Part shown: one piece after another, positions 1-7,853 of the stretch
Layout of the letters: each line of letters opens with the position of its first letter
How positions within the stretch are numbered: position 1 is the first letter of the stretch
Assembly: GCA_023435545.1 (NCBI GenBank)
Contig: JAEYRQ010000091.1
Span: 1 to 10,794, forward strand
DNA: 10,794 bases
Reading direction: 5' to 3'
Origin: Pseudomonadota bacterium
GTDB taxonomy: Bacteria > Pseudomonadota > Alphaproteobacteria > Rhizobiales > Tepidamorphaceae
The notes under the pieces: generated by a model
Database searches by the model: none
Seen by the model: the letters and a program-made list of their open reading frames with translations, nothing else
What the model was told of the DNA's origin: nothing
Position numbers and translations under genes: made by a program

Positions 1-1332
1 ACGGAACCAGCGGCTCCAGGTCGGTTCCTCAGCGCCGTTCACCAGGTCGCGGGTGATCGGATGGCGGTCGCCAGCATCCGACAGCGCCGCGCGGTAGGGC
101 TCCTCGACGATACCGCCGGTAGGAACCGCAGGTAGCACAGGTCCGAGGGGGGTGCGGAACAGGCTGCCCTGGTCGGCATATTCGGGACCGGCGGCAACCA
201 GCACCGCGCCGCCGTTGCCGACATAACGGGCGATGTTGTCGTAGTAGAGCACCGGCAGGACGCCGCGGCTCTGGTAGCGGTCGAAGATGATCAGGTCGAA
301 CTCGTCGATCTTAACCGAGAACAGTTCGCGCGTCGGGAATGCAATCAGCGAGAGCTGCGAGATCGGCGTGCCGTCCTGCTTCTCCGGCGGCCTGAGGATG
401 GTGAAGTGCACCAGGTCGACCGCGGCATCCGACTTCAGGATGTTGCGCCAGGTGCGTTCGCCAGCGTGCGGCTCGCCCGACACCAGCAGCACCCGCAGGT
501 TGTCGCGGATGCCCGCGACTGTCACCACCGCGCGGTTGTTGAGGGTGGTCAGTTCGTCGGGCAGCGCCTCGGCCTCGAGTTCGACGATGTTCTTCCCGCC
601 GTGCGCGATCTCGACCGGAACCGTGACGTTCTCGCCGACGGTGACGCTCATCGTTGCGACGGGGTCTCCATCGCGGGAAATAGTGACCTGTGCTCGCTGG
701 GGCCCCGAGGGGACTGGCCCCAGGTCCTCCACCCGGAATGTGACCGGCTGATCCTGTCCGACGATTCCGAAGCGCGGCGAGGAATGCACCACGAGCCGCC
801 GGTCGGTCTCGTCTCGATTGCCGGTGACGAGCGCGTGAACGGGCGCGTCGAAGCCAAGCTGCTCCCGGCGCTCGGGAATGTCGTGCACCTGTCCGTCGGT
901 GATCAGCACGACGCCGGATATGCGGTCGGAGGGGACGTCGGCGAGGCCGCGCTCGAGGGCGGAGAACAGCTCGGTTCCGTCAGTGCCCGCCGAGCCGGCC
1001 TCGATCCAGCGGGGCTCGAAGCCCCGGAGCCGCGCCAGCCGCATCTCGAGGTCGGCGCGGGCGGTGGCAGTCTCCTCGCCGCGCTCGGCGAGCGACTGGC
1101 TGGCGCTGGTGTCGACGACGACGGCGACTACGCCCGGAAGCATCTCCCGATCCTCCTGCTTCAGCGAGGGATCGAGCAGGGCCAGTACCAGAAGCGCGGC
1201 CGCCAGCGCGCGCAGCCAGGCGCCGGGCATGCGCCGGATCAGCCCCATGGCCGAGACGGCGGCAGCCGCGATCGCCAGGGCGGCGATCAGGCGCCAGTCG
1301 ATGAGGGGGGCGAAGTCGACGGACCAGGTCAT
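1..1332 (-). CDS. Membrane protein with vWA and GATase-like domains (3' end outside window)
   Basis: Open from an ATG at 1332 through the left edge, giving 444 codons with no stop, so the C-terminus is missing. Residues about 13-30 and 39-53 are hydrophobic and flank a short basic loop (L31-I-R-R). The positive-inside rule then gives an N-out protein with everything after residue 53 in the periplasm. A vWA domain follows with an intact MIDAS: D74-T-S-A-S78, a threonine in the T117/T120 stretch, and T145-D-G. A beta-rich linker (about 175-272) leads to a class I glutamine-amidotransferase-like region (about 277-430: RVLLVSGEP, YVGNGGAVLV, AGPEYAD). No cysteine sits at the nucleophile elbow, so I expect no amidotransferase activity. 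It is the fourth gene of the moxR operon, starting 3 bp after the DUF4159 stop. The family occurs beside MoxR/DUF58/DUF4159 in Alphaproteobacteria. Its function is unknown; a periplasmic binding or assembly role is inference. Confidence 0.85.
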   Translation of the reverse strand, partial: MTWSVDFAPLIDWRLIAALAIAAAAVSAMGLIRRMPGAWLRALAAALLVLALLDPSLKQEDREMLPGVVAVVVDTSASQSLAERGEETATARADLEMRLARLRGFEPRWIEAGSAGTDGTELFSALERGLADVPSDRISGVVLITDGQVHDIPERREQLGFDAPVHALVTGNRDETDRRLVVHSSPRFGIVGQDQPVTFRVEDLGPVPSGPQRAQVTISRDGDPVATMSVTVGENVTVPVEIAHGGKNIVELEAEALPDELTTLNNRAVVTVAGIRDNLRVLLVSGEPHAGERTWRNILKSDAAVDLVHFTILRPPEKQDGTPISQLSLIAFPTRELFSVKIDEFDLIIFDRYQSRGVLPVLYYDNIARYVGNGGAVLVAAGPEYADQGSLFRTPLGPVLPAVPTGGIVEEPYRAALSDAGDRHPITRDLVNGAEEPTWSRWFR

Positions 1333-1335
1333 GGC

Positions 1336-4143
1336 CTACTGTCCCAGCCGTTCGAGAAGCGCCGGGACGTGGACTTGGTCGGCCTTGTAGTTGCCGGTCA
1401 GCGTGTACATGACGATGTTCACGCCGGAGCGGAACGCCATCTCGCGCTGCATCTCGCCGCCCGGTGCGACGGGATAGAGCGGACGCCGGTCCTCGCCCAG
1501 CGCCCAGGCGCCGGCCAGGTCGTTGGAGGTGATGATGATCGAGGAGACGCCATCGGCATTGCGCGCCGGCCGCGCGGCCTCGTCGGGGTCGCGCAACGAC
1601 GCCTCGACCCAGAGCGCCCCGCCTTCCCAGCGTCCGGGGAAGTCCTGCAGCAGGTAGAATGCCTTGGTCAGCACATGGTCGCCCGGCACCGGCTCAAGCT
1701 CGGGGATGTCGAGCCCGCGCAGCAGCGTGCGCAGCCGCAGCATGCCGGGGCCGGCCGCCGAACCGTCGAGGCCCGGACGCGATTCGAGTTCGTCGCGCGT
1801 GTCGAACAGGATGGTGCCACCCTGCTTCATGTAGGCGTCGATCCTGGCCAGCACCTCGCTGCCGGGCGGCTCGGCGGCAGGGTCGATCGGCCAGTAGAGC
1901 ATCGGGAAGAAGGACAGCTCGTCGCGGCCGATGTCGACGCCCAGCGGTCCCGCCGGCTCGAGCGCGGTACGTTCGGCGAGGATGCGGGTCAGCCCTTCCA
2001 GGCCCGCGCGGCTGGTCTCGTCGATATCGCGATTGCCCGTCAGGACGTAGGCAAGGCGGGTGTCGAGCGTCGCCTCCAGCGCGAGCTGGTCGGCGGGATC
2101 GAGGTCGCTCTGCGCCGCCGCGCGATCGGCTGTCGCCGCAAGGAGCGCCAGCGCGATGGCCAGCCCGGCGGCGCCGCGCGCAGCCGGTCGCAGCCGGAAG
2201 CCGCGTCCGGTCATCGCCAGCACGACGATGCCGTCGACGATCAGCAGCAGCACGGCCGCCGCCAGCAGCCATGGACCAAGCGTGCGCGGCTCGGCATCGG
2301 GGTAGAGGACGCGCGTCAATCCGGTCGTGTCCAGCGCGGCGTGGGGTGTGGTCTCGTCCATAACGTTCATCGCGCGAAATGCGTCGGGCTCGCCGTAGAG
2401 CCCGGGCGGATGCTCGCGTCCGGGGCGGGTCGAGGTGAAGGCCTCCGCGGGGATCGGACGGGCCTGGGGTGGCGGTGAACCCAGCACGCCGGCCGCGTCC
2501 AGCGAGCGCAACGGCCGCAACACGCCTCCCGGCACTCCGCGTGAGGAGCCCTCGGCCGCCGTCGAGCTGGACAGGTCGACGATCCGCCTGAGCATCTCGA
2601 CAAACGCGCCGGTCAGCGGAAGGTTCGACCAGGCGGCGTCCGCAGTGACGTGGAACAGCACGATCCAGCCGTCTCCGCGCTGTTCGGCGGTGACGAGCGG
2701 CGTTCCATCCTCGAGGTTTGCCCAGGTCTTCTCGACGAGATCGACGGACGGCTCGGCCAGCACTTGCCGCGTCACCCGCACGTCGGGAGGGACCTCCAGC
2801 CCGGCAAAGGGGCTCACGGCGGGGAAGGCGGCCAGCGGCTGCGGTTCGCTCCACGACAGCGTACCGCCGAGCGAACGGTCGCCGCTGCGCAATTCGACCG
2901 GCACCAGCATATCATCCTCGGCTCCCGCGAGCCGCGGACCGGCGAAGCGGATCAGCACGCCGCCATCTGCGACCCACTGTTCCAGCCGTTCCGTTGCATC
3001 CCCCACGAGGGTGCCGATATCAGCCAGCACCAATGCCGAAACGTTGTCGGCGAGCAGGCGATCGAGCGCGACGGCGAGATTGGTGTCGGGCGGCTCCCTC
3101 AGATCGGCGAACGGCGCCAGAGCGCGGGTGATGTAGTAGAGCGGCGACAGCAGAGGCTGCGCCCGCTCGCGCGATTCGCCGGAGACGAGACCGACCACCC
3201 GGCGCCGCCAGCGGTCGTCGAGGAGCTGCACGCCGCCGGCCGTACGCCCCTCGGCGATCTCCAGCCGGGCGATCTCGTTGCGAAGCTCCACCGGCAGGTC
3301 GATGACCGTCTCGGCGCGTTCGGCCGCTGCCTCGAAAGTGAACGGCGTCTCGCCGATCACGCGGCCCCTCAGGTCGTGCGCGCGCAGGACACCAAAGGGG
3401 GGAGAGGCCGTGCCCGGTCGCAGGATCGTTGCCCGGAGCCCGCCGGTCTCGTTGGAGGCTGGGGCGAGCGCCAGCGGCAGGGCCGCCGGCTCCGGCACGA
3501 CCACCTCGACGTCGGTCACGCCAGTCTCGCGCAGGGCAGCGGCGAAGTCGCCGCCATCGGCGTATGCCAGTCCGTCGGACAGCCATACGATCTCGCCGAC
3601 ATCGTAGCGTGTCACCGCCTCGGTGATCGCGGGGGCGAGCGCCATCCGCTCGGGCGCGTGCGGGACCGGCGTGATGCCGGCGAGCCGTCGCCGCACGTCG
3701 GCCGCGTCAGCGGGGGAAGAGGGGGCGGCATCCGTCGCGGTCGCAGCCAGCAGCGCCGGACGCCCGGCCCAACCGGCCTCGGTCAGGACTTCCTCCGCCG
3801 CGCGCGCCATCCGTTCCCAGTGCGGCGCCGATCCCCAGCCATTGTCCAGGACGACCAGCACCGGCCCCGATCCGCCGGCGGTGACGGCCTGTGGATTGAG
3901 CACCGGCCGCGCCAGCGCCAGGATCACCAGGGCCGCGATCAGCATGCGAAGCAGCACCAGCCACCAGGGGGTCTTGGAGCGGCTCTCCTCCTCCTGCTCG
4001 ATCTCGAGGAGGATGCGGGTCGGCGGGAAGGCGATGCGGGTCGGCGTCGGCGGCGTGAAGCGCAGCAGCAGCCAGATCGCCGGCAGCAGGACGAGCGCCA
4101 GAAGACGCCAGGGCTGGATGAAGGCGAGGGGGAGACCGAGCAT
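1336..4143 (-). CDS. BatA-like/DUF4159 membrane protein
   Basis: 935 residues, stop TAG. Order of parts: TM1 (about 9-27), basic loop (28-59), TM2 (60-79), vWA-like domain (about 93-220), beta-rich linker, GATase-like region (about 312-410), low-complexity Pro/Arg stretch (535-600), TM3 (624-644), TM4 (657-673), and the DUF4159 domain (about 696-930). TM1-TM2 match the N-terminal double-TM module seen in BatA-type proteins. The vWA metal site is degenerate: D100-N-G-W-G stands where DxSxS is expected, though S189-D-G is kept. Basic residues between TM1-TM2 and TM3-TM4 place both large domains in the periplasm. TM4 with its tail looks like a signal peptide ending in A675-A-A677. The ATG overlaps the DUF58 stop (TGATG, shared base 4143), with GGGAGG at 4154-4159 upstream. 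It probably works with the MoxR ATPase and DUF58 protein as a chaperone-like or assembly complex. The client is unknown. Confidence 0.92.
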   Translation of the reverse strand: MLGLPLAFIQPWRLLALVLLPAIWLLLRFTPPTPTRIAFPPTRILLEIEQEEESRSKTPWWLVLLRMLIAALVILALARPVLNPQAVTAGGSGPVLVVLDNGWGSAPHWERMARAAEEVLTEAGWAGRPALLAATATDAAPSSPADAADVRRRLAGITPVPHAPERMALAPAITEAVTRYDVGEIVWLSDGLAYADGGDFAAALRETGVTDVEVVVPEPAALPLALAPASNETGGLRATILRPGTASPPFGVLRAHDLRGRVIGETPFTFEAAAERAETVIDLPVELRNEIARLEIAEGRTAGGVQLLDDRWRRRVVGLVSGESRERAQPLLSPLYYITRALAPFADLREPPDTNLAVALDRLLADNVSALVLADIGTLVGDATERLEQWVADGGVLIRFAGPRLAGAEDDMLVPVELRSGDRSLGGTLSWSEPQPLAAFPAVSPFAGLEVPPDVRVTRQVLAEPSVDLVEKTWANLEDGTPLVTAEQRGDGWIVLFHVTADAAWSNLPLTGAFVEMLRRIVDLSSSTAAEGSSRGVPGGVLRPLRSLDAAGVLGSPPPQARPIPAEAFTSTRPGREHPPGLYGEPDAFRAMNVMDETTPHAALDTTGLTRVLYPDAEPRTLGPWLLAAAVLLLIVDGIVVLAMTGRGFRLRPAARGAAGLAIALALLAATADRAAAQSDLDPADQLALEATLDTRLAYVLTGNRDIDETSRAGLEGLTRILAERTALEPAGPLGVDIGRDELSFFPMLYWPIDPAAEPPGSEVLARIDAYMKQGGTILFDTRDELESRPGLDGSAAGPGMLRLRTLLRGLDIPELEPVPGDHVLTKAFYLLQDFPGRWEGGALWVEASLRDPDEAARPARNADGVSSIIITSNDLAGAWALGEDRRPLYPVAPGGEMQREMAFRSGVNIVMYTLTGNYKADQVHVPALLERLGQ

Positions 4144-5093
4144 CAGCCTGTCGCCTCCCGGCTCGCCGCCGTTGCGGGGAGTGACCGCGGATCCGACCCG
4201 CCCGACAGCCGCGCGTGCAGCGAAAGGACCGGCTCCTGCGCCGGCCGGTCGGTGTGGTGCACCGTGCTCGACCAGCCGAGCCGGTCGGAGAGCGCGCGCA
4301 GCCGGCGGCGTCGCTCGGCCATGCGGGCGAGGTAGGCTTCGCGGACTGCCTCCGCCCGCCCGGCCGTGTAGGTCAGGCCGCTGGCGGCGTCATGAAACTC
4401 GGTGCGGCCGGTGAAGGGGAACGTCTCCTCGGCGGGATCGAGGATCTGGACGACATGGCCATGCACCTGCCGCCCGGCGATTCCGGTAAGCGCGGTCTCA
4501 AGCGTTTGCAGCGGCTCGAGCAGGTCGCTCAGCGCGACGAAATCGGAGAATCGGCCGAAGGGTACCTCTGTGGGCAGCCGATCTTCGCCGAGCGGATCGT
4601 GGGCAATGACCTGTGCGGCAGTCTCGATCGCGTTGCGCTGTGCGGAGGGGGCCATCAGGCCGACCAGCCCGACGCGCTCGCCGCCTCGGATCAGGAGGTC
4701 CATCAGCGCCAGCCCGATCACCACGGCCCGCTCGATCTTGCGGGCATGGCCGAGCTCTGAGCGGAAATACATGGACGGCGAGCGGTCGATCCAGATCCAG
4801 ACCGTGTGCGCGGCCTCCCACTCCTTCTCGCGCACGTAGAGATGGTCGTCGCGCGCGGAGCGCCGCCAGTCGATGCGCTTGGCCGGCTCGCCGCTCTGGA
4901 AGTGGCGGAACTGCCAGAAGGTCTCGCCGGGGCCGGCGCGCCGGCGCCCGTGGATGCCGTGGGCAATCGTGTTGGCGACCAGGCGCGCCTGGATCAGCAG
5001 TTCGGGCATGCGCGCCGAGAGTTCGGCGGCCTGCCGGCCGACGTCTGTCGCCCCGGGCGGGCTGGTATCGAGTTCTGGCCGGGCGACCGCCAA
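4143..5093 (-). CDS. DUF58 domain protein with vWA-type metal site
   Basis: 316 residues if started at the TTG at 5093. The DUF58 core is clear: a conserved block at residues 57-92 (GETFWQFRHFQSGEP ... IDWRRSA ... YVREKEWE), then the vWA MIDAS D103-R-S-P-S107, and a later acidic position at D219. There is no signal peptide or TM segment, so it should be cytoplasmic, where it can meet the MoxR ATPase; MoxR/DUF58 pairs are widespread partners. Start choice: no ATG lies close to the moxR stop. TTG 5093 follows that stop by 6 bp but has no good Shine-Dalgarno. The first internal ATG (5009) would give 288 residues and lacks one too. The longer form keeps the helix before the core that family members usually have, so I prefer it. 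The frame is continuous with moxR apart from one TAG. It ends inside the DUF4159 start codon, which suggests translational coupling. Confidence 0.92.
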   Translation of the reverse strand: MAVARPELDTSPPGATDVGRQAAELSARMPELLIQARLVANTIAHGIHGRRRAGPGETFWQFRHFQSGEPAKRIDWRRSARDDHLYVREKEWEAAHTVWIWIDRSPSMYFRSELGHARKIERAVVIGLALMDLLIRGGERVGLVGLMAPSAQRNAIETAAQVIAHDPLGEDRLPTEVPFGRFSDFVALSDLLEPLQTLETALTGIAGRQVHGHVVQILDPAEETFPFTGRTEFHDAASGLTYTAGRAEAVREAYLARMAERRRRLRALSDRLGWSSTVHHTDRPAQEPVLSLHARLSGGSDPRSLPATAASREATG

Positions 5094-5099
5094 CGCGGG

Positions 5100-6104
<1,005 letters not shown>

Positions 6105-6111
6105 GGCTGAG

Positions 6112-6117
6112 ACTATA
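6112..6117 (-). promoter_or_regulatory. Candidate -10 box of the moxR operon
   Basis: On the minus strand TATAGT matches the sigma-70 -10 consensus at 5 of 6 positions. Seven bases separate it from the moxR ATG, so transcription would start at or next to the A of the start codon. The -35 region is poor: TTCTGC at 6135-6140 with 17-bp spacing. No other good promoter was seen on this strand in the 146-bp divergent region. It is a prediction from sequence only. Confidence 0.35.
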
Positions 6118-6199
6118 TGGCCCTGATGTCGGTCGCAGAAAGTGGAATGCGCTCACAGACCCGTGATTGTCGTGTCCTCGACGTGGCCGGCACGGCAGC

Positions 6200-6230
6200 G
6201 CCCGCCGTCGCGAGACCGAATTCGGCGGGC
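6200..6230 (+). repeat. GC-only 8-bp inverted repeat upstream of the DUF1285 gene
   Basis: GCCCGCCG (6200-6207) and CGGCGGGC (6223-6230) are perfect reverse complements around a 15-base loop. The loop contains TCGCGA, and the right arm overlaps a second palindrome, CCGAATTCGG (6216-6225). It ends 11 bases before the AGGGA ribosome-binding site (6242-6246). It could be an mRNA hairpin in the leader or a protein-binding dyad; GC-rich DNA yields such stems by chance fairly often. Confidence 0.35.
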
Positions 6231-6250
6231 CGGTCCACCACAGGGAATGG

Positions 6251-6904
6251 ATGACGCCGGTCGAGATGGGCAGAACTATGACCGCCACCCCTTCGAACCC
6301 GGAGCCTCGGTCGCAAGAGCCGGCAGCCAGCGGCCTCGCAGGGCTGGAGCGTGCGGCGCGCGAGGCGTCGGGGCGTGGCATCCCGCCGGTGGAGCGGTGG
6401 AACCCGACATTCTGCGGCGACCTGGACATCCGAATCGCTTCGGACGGCACCTGGTACTATCTGGGCTCGCCGATCGGCCGGAAGCCGCTCGTCAGGCTGT
6501 TCTCCACCGTCCTGCGCAAGGACCCCGACGGCGGGACCTACCTGGTGACGCCGGTCGAGAAGATCGGCATCCATGTCGACGACGCGCCCTTCCTCGCGGT
6601 GGAGATGGCCGTGGACGGCACCGGCGACGAGCAGGTGATCGGCTTCCGCACCAATGTCGACGACTATGTCGAGGTCGATGCGGACCACCCGCTTCGATTC
6701 GAGCGGGAAGCCGGGTCGGGCGGCCTGAAGCCGTATGTGCTGGTGCGCGGCCGGCTCGAGGCGCTGGTGACACGGCCGGTGTTCTACGATCTGGTGGAAC
6801 TGGGCGAGGAGCAGGAGGCGGACGGGGTGCGAATGTTCGGCGTGCGCAGCCACGGTGCCTTCTTCCCCATGGCACCAGCCGAGGCGCTGGCAGGGCTCAG
6901 ATGA
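6251..6904 (+). CDS. DUF1285 family protein
   Basis: 217 residues from ATG 6251. The family signature is clear: GRGIPPVERWNP (41-52), CGDLDIRI (55-62), GTWYYLGSPIGR (66-77), LVRLFSTVL (80-88), LVTPVEKIGI (98-107) and FLAVEM (114-119). It ends with HGAFFPM (201-207). There is no signal peptide or TM, so it should be cytoplasmic. Its biochemical role is not known; its coupling to a Nudix hydrolase and the CCA-adding enzyme hints at nucleotide or RNA housekeeping, which is inference only. Start choice: AGGGA at 6242-6246 favours ATG 6251, while in-frame ATGs at 6266 and 6278 lie nearer the conserved domain but have weaker ribosome sites. The residues before about 40 are low complexity (Pro, Ser, Glu, Arg), so the true start is uncertain by up to nine codons. 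Its stop overlaps the next start (ATGA, 6901-6904). Confidence 0.9.
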   Translation: MTPVEMGRTMTATPSNPEPRSQEPAASGLAGLERAAREASGRGIPPVERWNPTFCGDLDIRIASDGTWYYLGSPIGRKPLVRLFSTVLRKDPDGGTYLVTPVEKIGIHVDDAPFLAVEMAVDGTGDEQVIGFRTNVDDYVEVDADHPLRFEREAGSGGLKPYVLVRGRLEALVTRPVFYDLVELGEEQEADGVRMFGVRSHGAFFPMAPAEALAGLR

Positions 6905-7590
6905 GCCGGATGGTCGAGCCCGGCTTCGGCGACGTGCATTCTGCGCCTGCGCTGTTCGCCCCCGACGCGGTGCGCGGCCTTGCGCGACAGCGTCTGCTTC
7001 GGCATCCGCCGGAGGAGGATCTCGACCCCGAGCGGCCGGCACTGGCCGGCGATCACGTGCTGAACAACGGCATGATCGACCGCTTCAATCCCGGACCGCT
7101 CAGGCGGGCGGCCGTCCTCATCCCCATCGTGGCGTGCGAGGACGGCGCGACCGTGATCCTCACCCGCAGGACGGATCATCTGCCCTCGCATCCCGGGCAG
7201 GTGGCGTTTCCCGGCGGCAAGATCGAGGCGACCGACGCGTCTCCGCTCGCCGCCGCACTGCGCGAGACGGAGGAGGAGATCGGCATTCCCCGAAGCCGGT
7301 TCGACCATCTGGGCTACCTCGACCTCTATCAGACCGGTTCAGGGTTCCGGATCGTGCCAGTCGTTGCCATGATAGACCCGGAGTTCGATCTCGCCGTCGA
7401 TCCGAACGAGGTGGCCGCCGTCTTCGAGGTGCCGTTGTCGTTCCTGATGTCGCCGGTGAACCACAAGCAGGAGACCGGCGTGTTCCGGGGACTGACGCGC
7501 AGCTACTACGCCATGCCGTACGCGGGCCAGAACATCTGGGGCGTGACAGCCGGGATCATCCGCGGCCTGTACCAGCGGGTGTATGCCTAA
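6901..7590 (+). CDS. Nudix hydrolase, NudL-type (predicted CoA pyrophosphatase)
   Basis: 229 residues. The stretch L87-T-R-R ... H97-P-G ... F103-P-G-G is the motif that marks the CoA pyrophosphatase (UPF0035) branch just before the Nudix box. The box itself (106-129) ends R121-E-T-E-E-E-I-G-I, supplying the metal-binding glutamates. As in other NudL-type proteins, the first acidic position is Asp (D112), not the classical Glu. These enzymes split coenzyme A or related compounds into 4'-phosphopantetheine and 3',5'-ADP. The substrate is inferred from family, not shown. No TM is present, so it should be cytoplasmic. The ATG lies inside the DUF1285 stop (ATGA), with AGGG at 6892-6895 as ribosome site. 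Its frame is open upstream to 6142, but that part lies under the DUF1285 gene. The stop TAA shares a base with the next ATG. Confidence 0.94.
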   Translation: MSRMVEPGFGDVHSAPALFAPDAVRGLARQRLLRHPPEEDLDPERPALAGDHVLNNGMIDRFNPGPLRRAAVLIPIVACEDGATVILTRRTDHLPSHPGQVAFPGGKIEATDASPLAAALRETEEEIGIPRSRFDHLGYLDLYQTGSGFRIVPVVAMIDPEFDLAVDPNEVAAVFEVPLSFLMSPVNHKQETGVFRGLTRSYYAMPYAGQNIWGVTAGIIRGLYQRVYA

Positions 7591-7853
7591 TGTTCAGGGT
7601 CGTCGGCATGCAACTGGCCTTATTCCTGCTGCCTTTCGTGCTCTACGGCTTCTACCTCTATTTCACCAAGGTGGACCCGCTGGATCGGGCGTCCTGGGAA
7701 CGCGGCCCGGTCTACTGGCTGGCGATCGTCGGCCTGTTGATCGCGATCGCCGCCTTCGTGCTGACGGCGACCTTCAGCGGCGCGCCGCCAGGCGCCGACT
7801 ACACGCCGGCGCAGATGCGCGACGGCCGGATCGAGCCGGGCCGGCTGGAATGA
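7590..7853 (+). CDS. Small two-TM membrane protein, DUF6111 type
   Basis: 87 residues with two hydrophobic helices (about 8-24 and 43-61), an acidic/basic loop between them (K27-V-D-P-L-D ... R38), and a tail GAPPGADYTPAQMRDGRIEPG. This tail and the LLPFVLYG helix are what I recognise from DUF6111, a small alphaproteobacterial inner-membrane family of unknown function. The family name is from memory and less certain than the gene. It starts in a TAATG overlap with the Nudix gene. An in-frame ATG at 7608 has a better ribosome site (AGGG, 7596-7599) and would remove six residues without touching the first TM. The stop overlaps the cca start (ATGA, 7850-7853), so it is co-translated within the operon. 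Confidence 0.88.
   Translation: MFRVVGMQLALFLLPFVLYGFYLYFTKVDPLDRASWERGPVYWLAIVGLLIAIAAFVLTATFSGAPPGADYTPAQMRDGRIEPGRLE

Noticed and set aside
406..2478. 690-codon plus-strand open frame opposite the two membrane-protein genes
   Set aside because: It is antisense across a gene junction and its translation is Arg/Gly/Asp/Gln-rich with no domain. It is the expected shadow of GC-rich codons; the minus-strand frames have clear families.
2650..4335. 561-codon plus-strand open frame opposite the DUF4159 and DUF58 genes
   Set aside because: Antisense, His/Arg/Asp/Gly-rich, no recognisable motif, and it crosses the junction of two well-supported genes.
6167..6250. Earlier ATG (6167) for the DUF1285 gene
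   Set aside because: It adds 28 Arg-rich residues absent from the conserved family, runs through the GC hairpin region and has no good ribosome site.
6142..6900. Upstream extension of the Nudix frame to about 482 codons
   Set aside because: The added part overlaps the DUF1285 coding sequence and is low complexity. ATG 6901 in the ATGA overlap with AGGG upstream is the natural start.
7583..7849. Upstream extension of the cca frame to about 502 codons
   Set aside because: It lies wholly under the DUF6111-like gene and is not CCA-enzyme sequence; the ATGA at 7850 fits the operon pattern.
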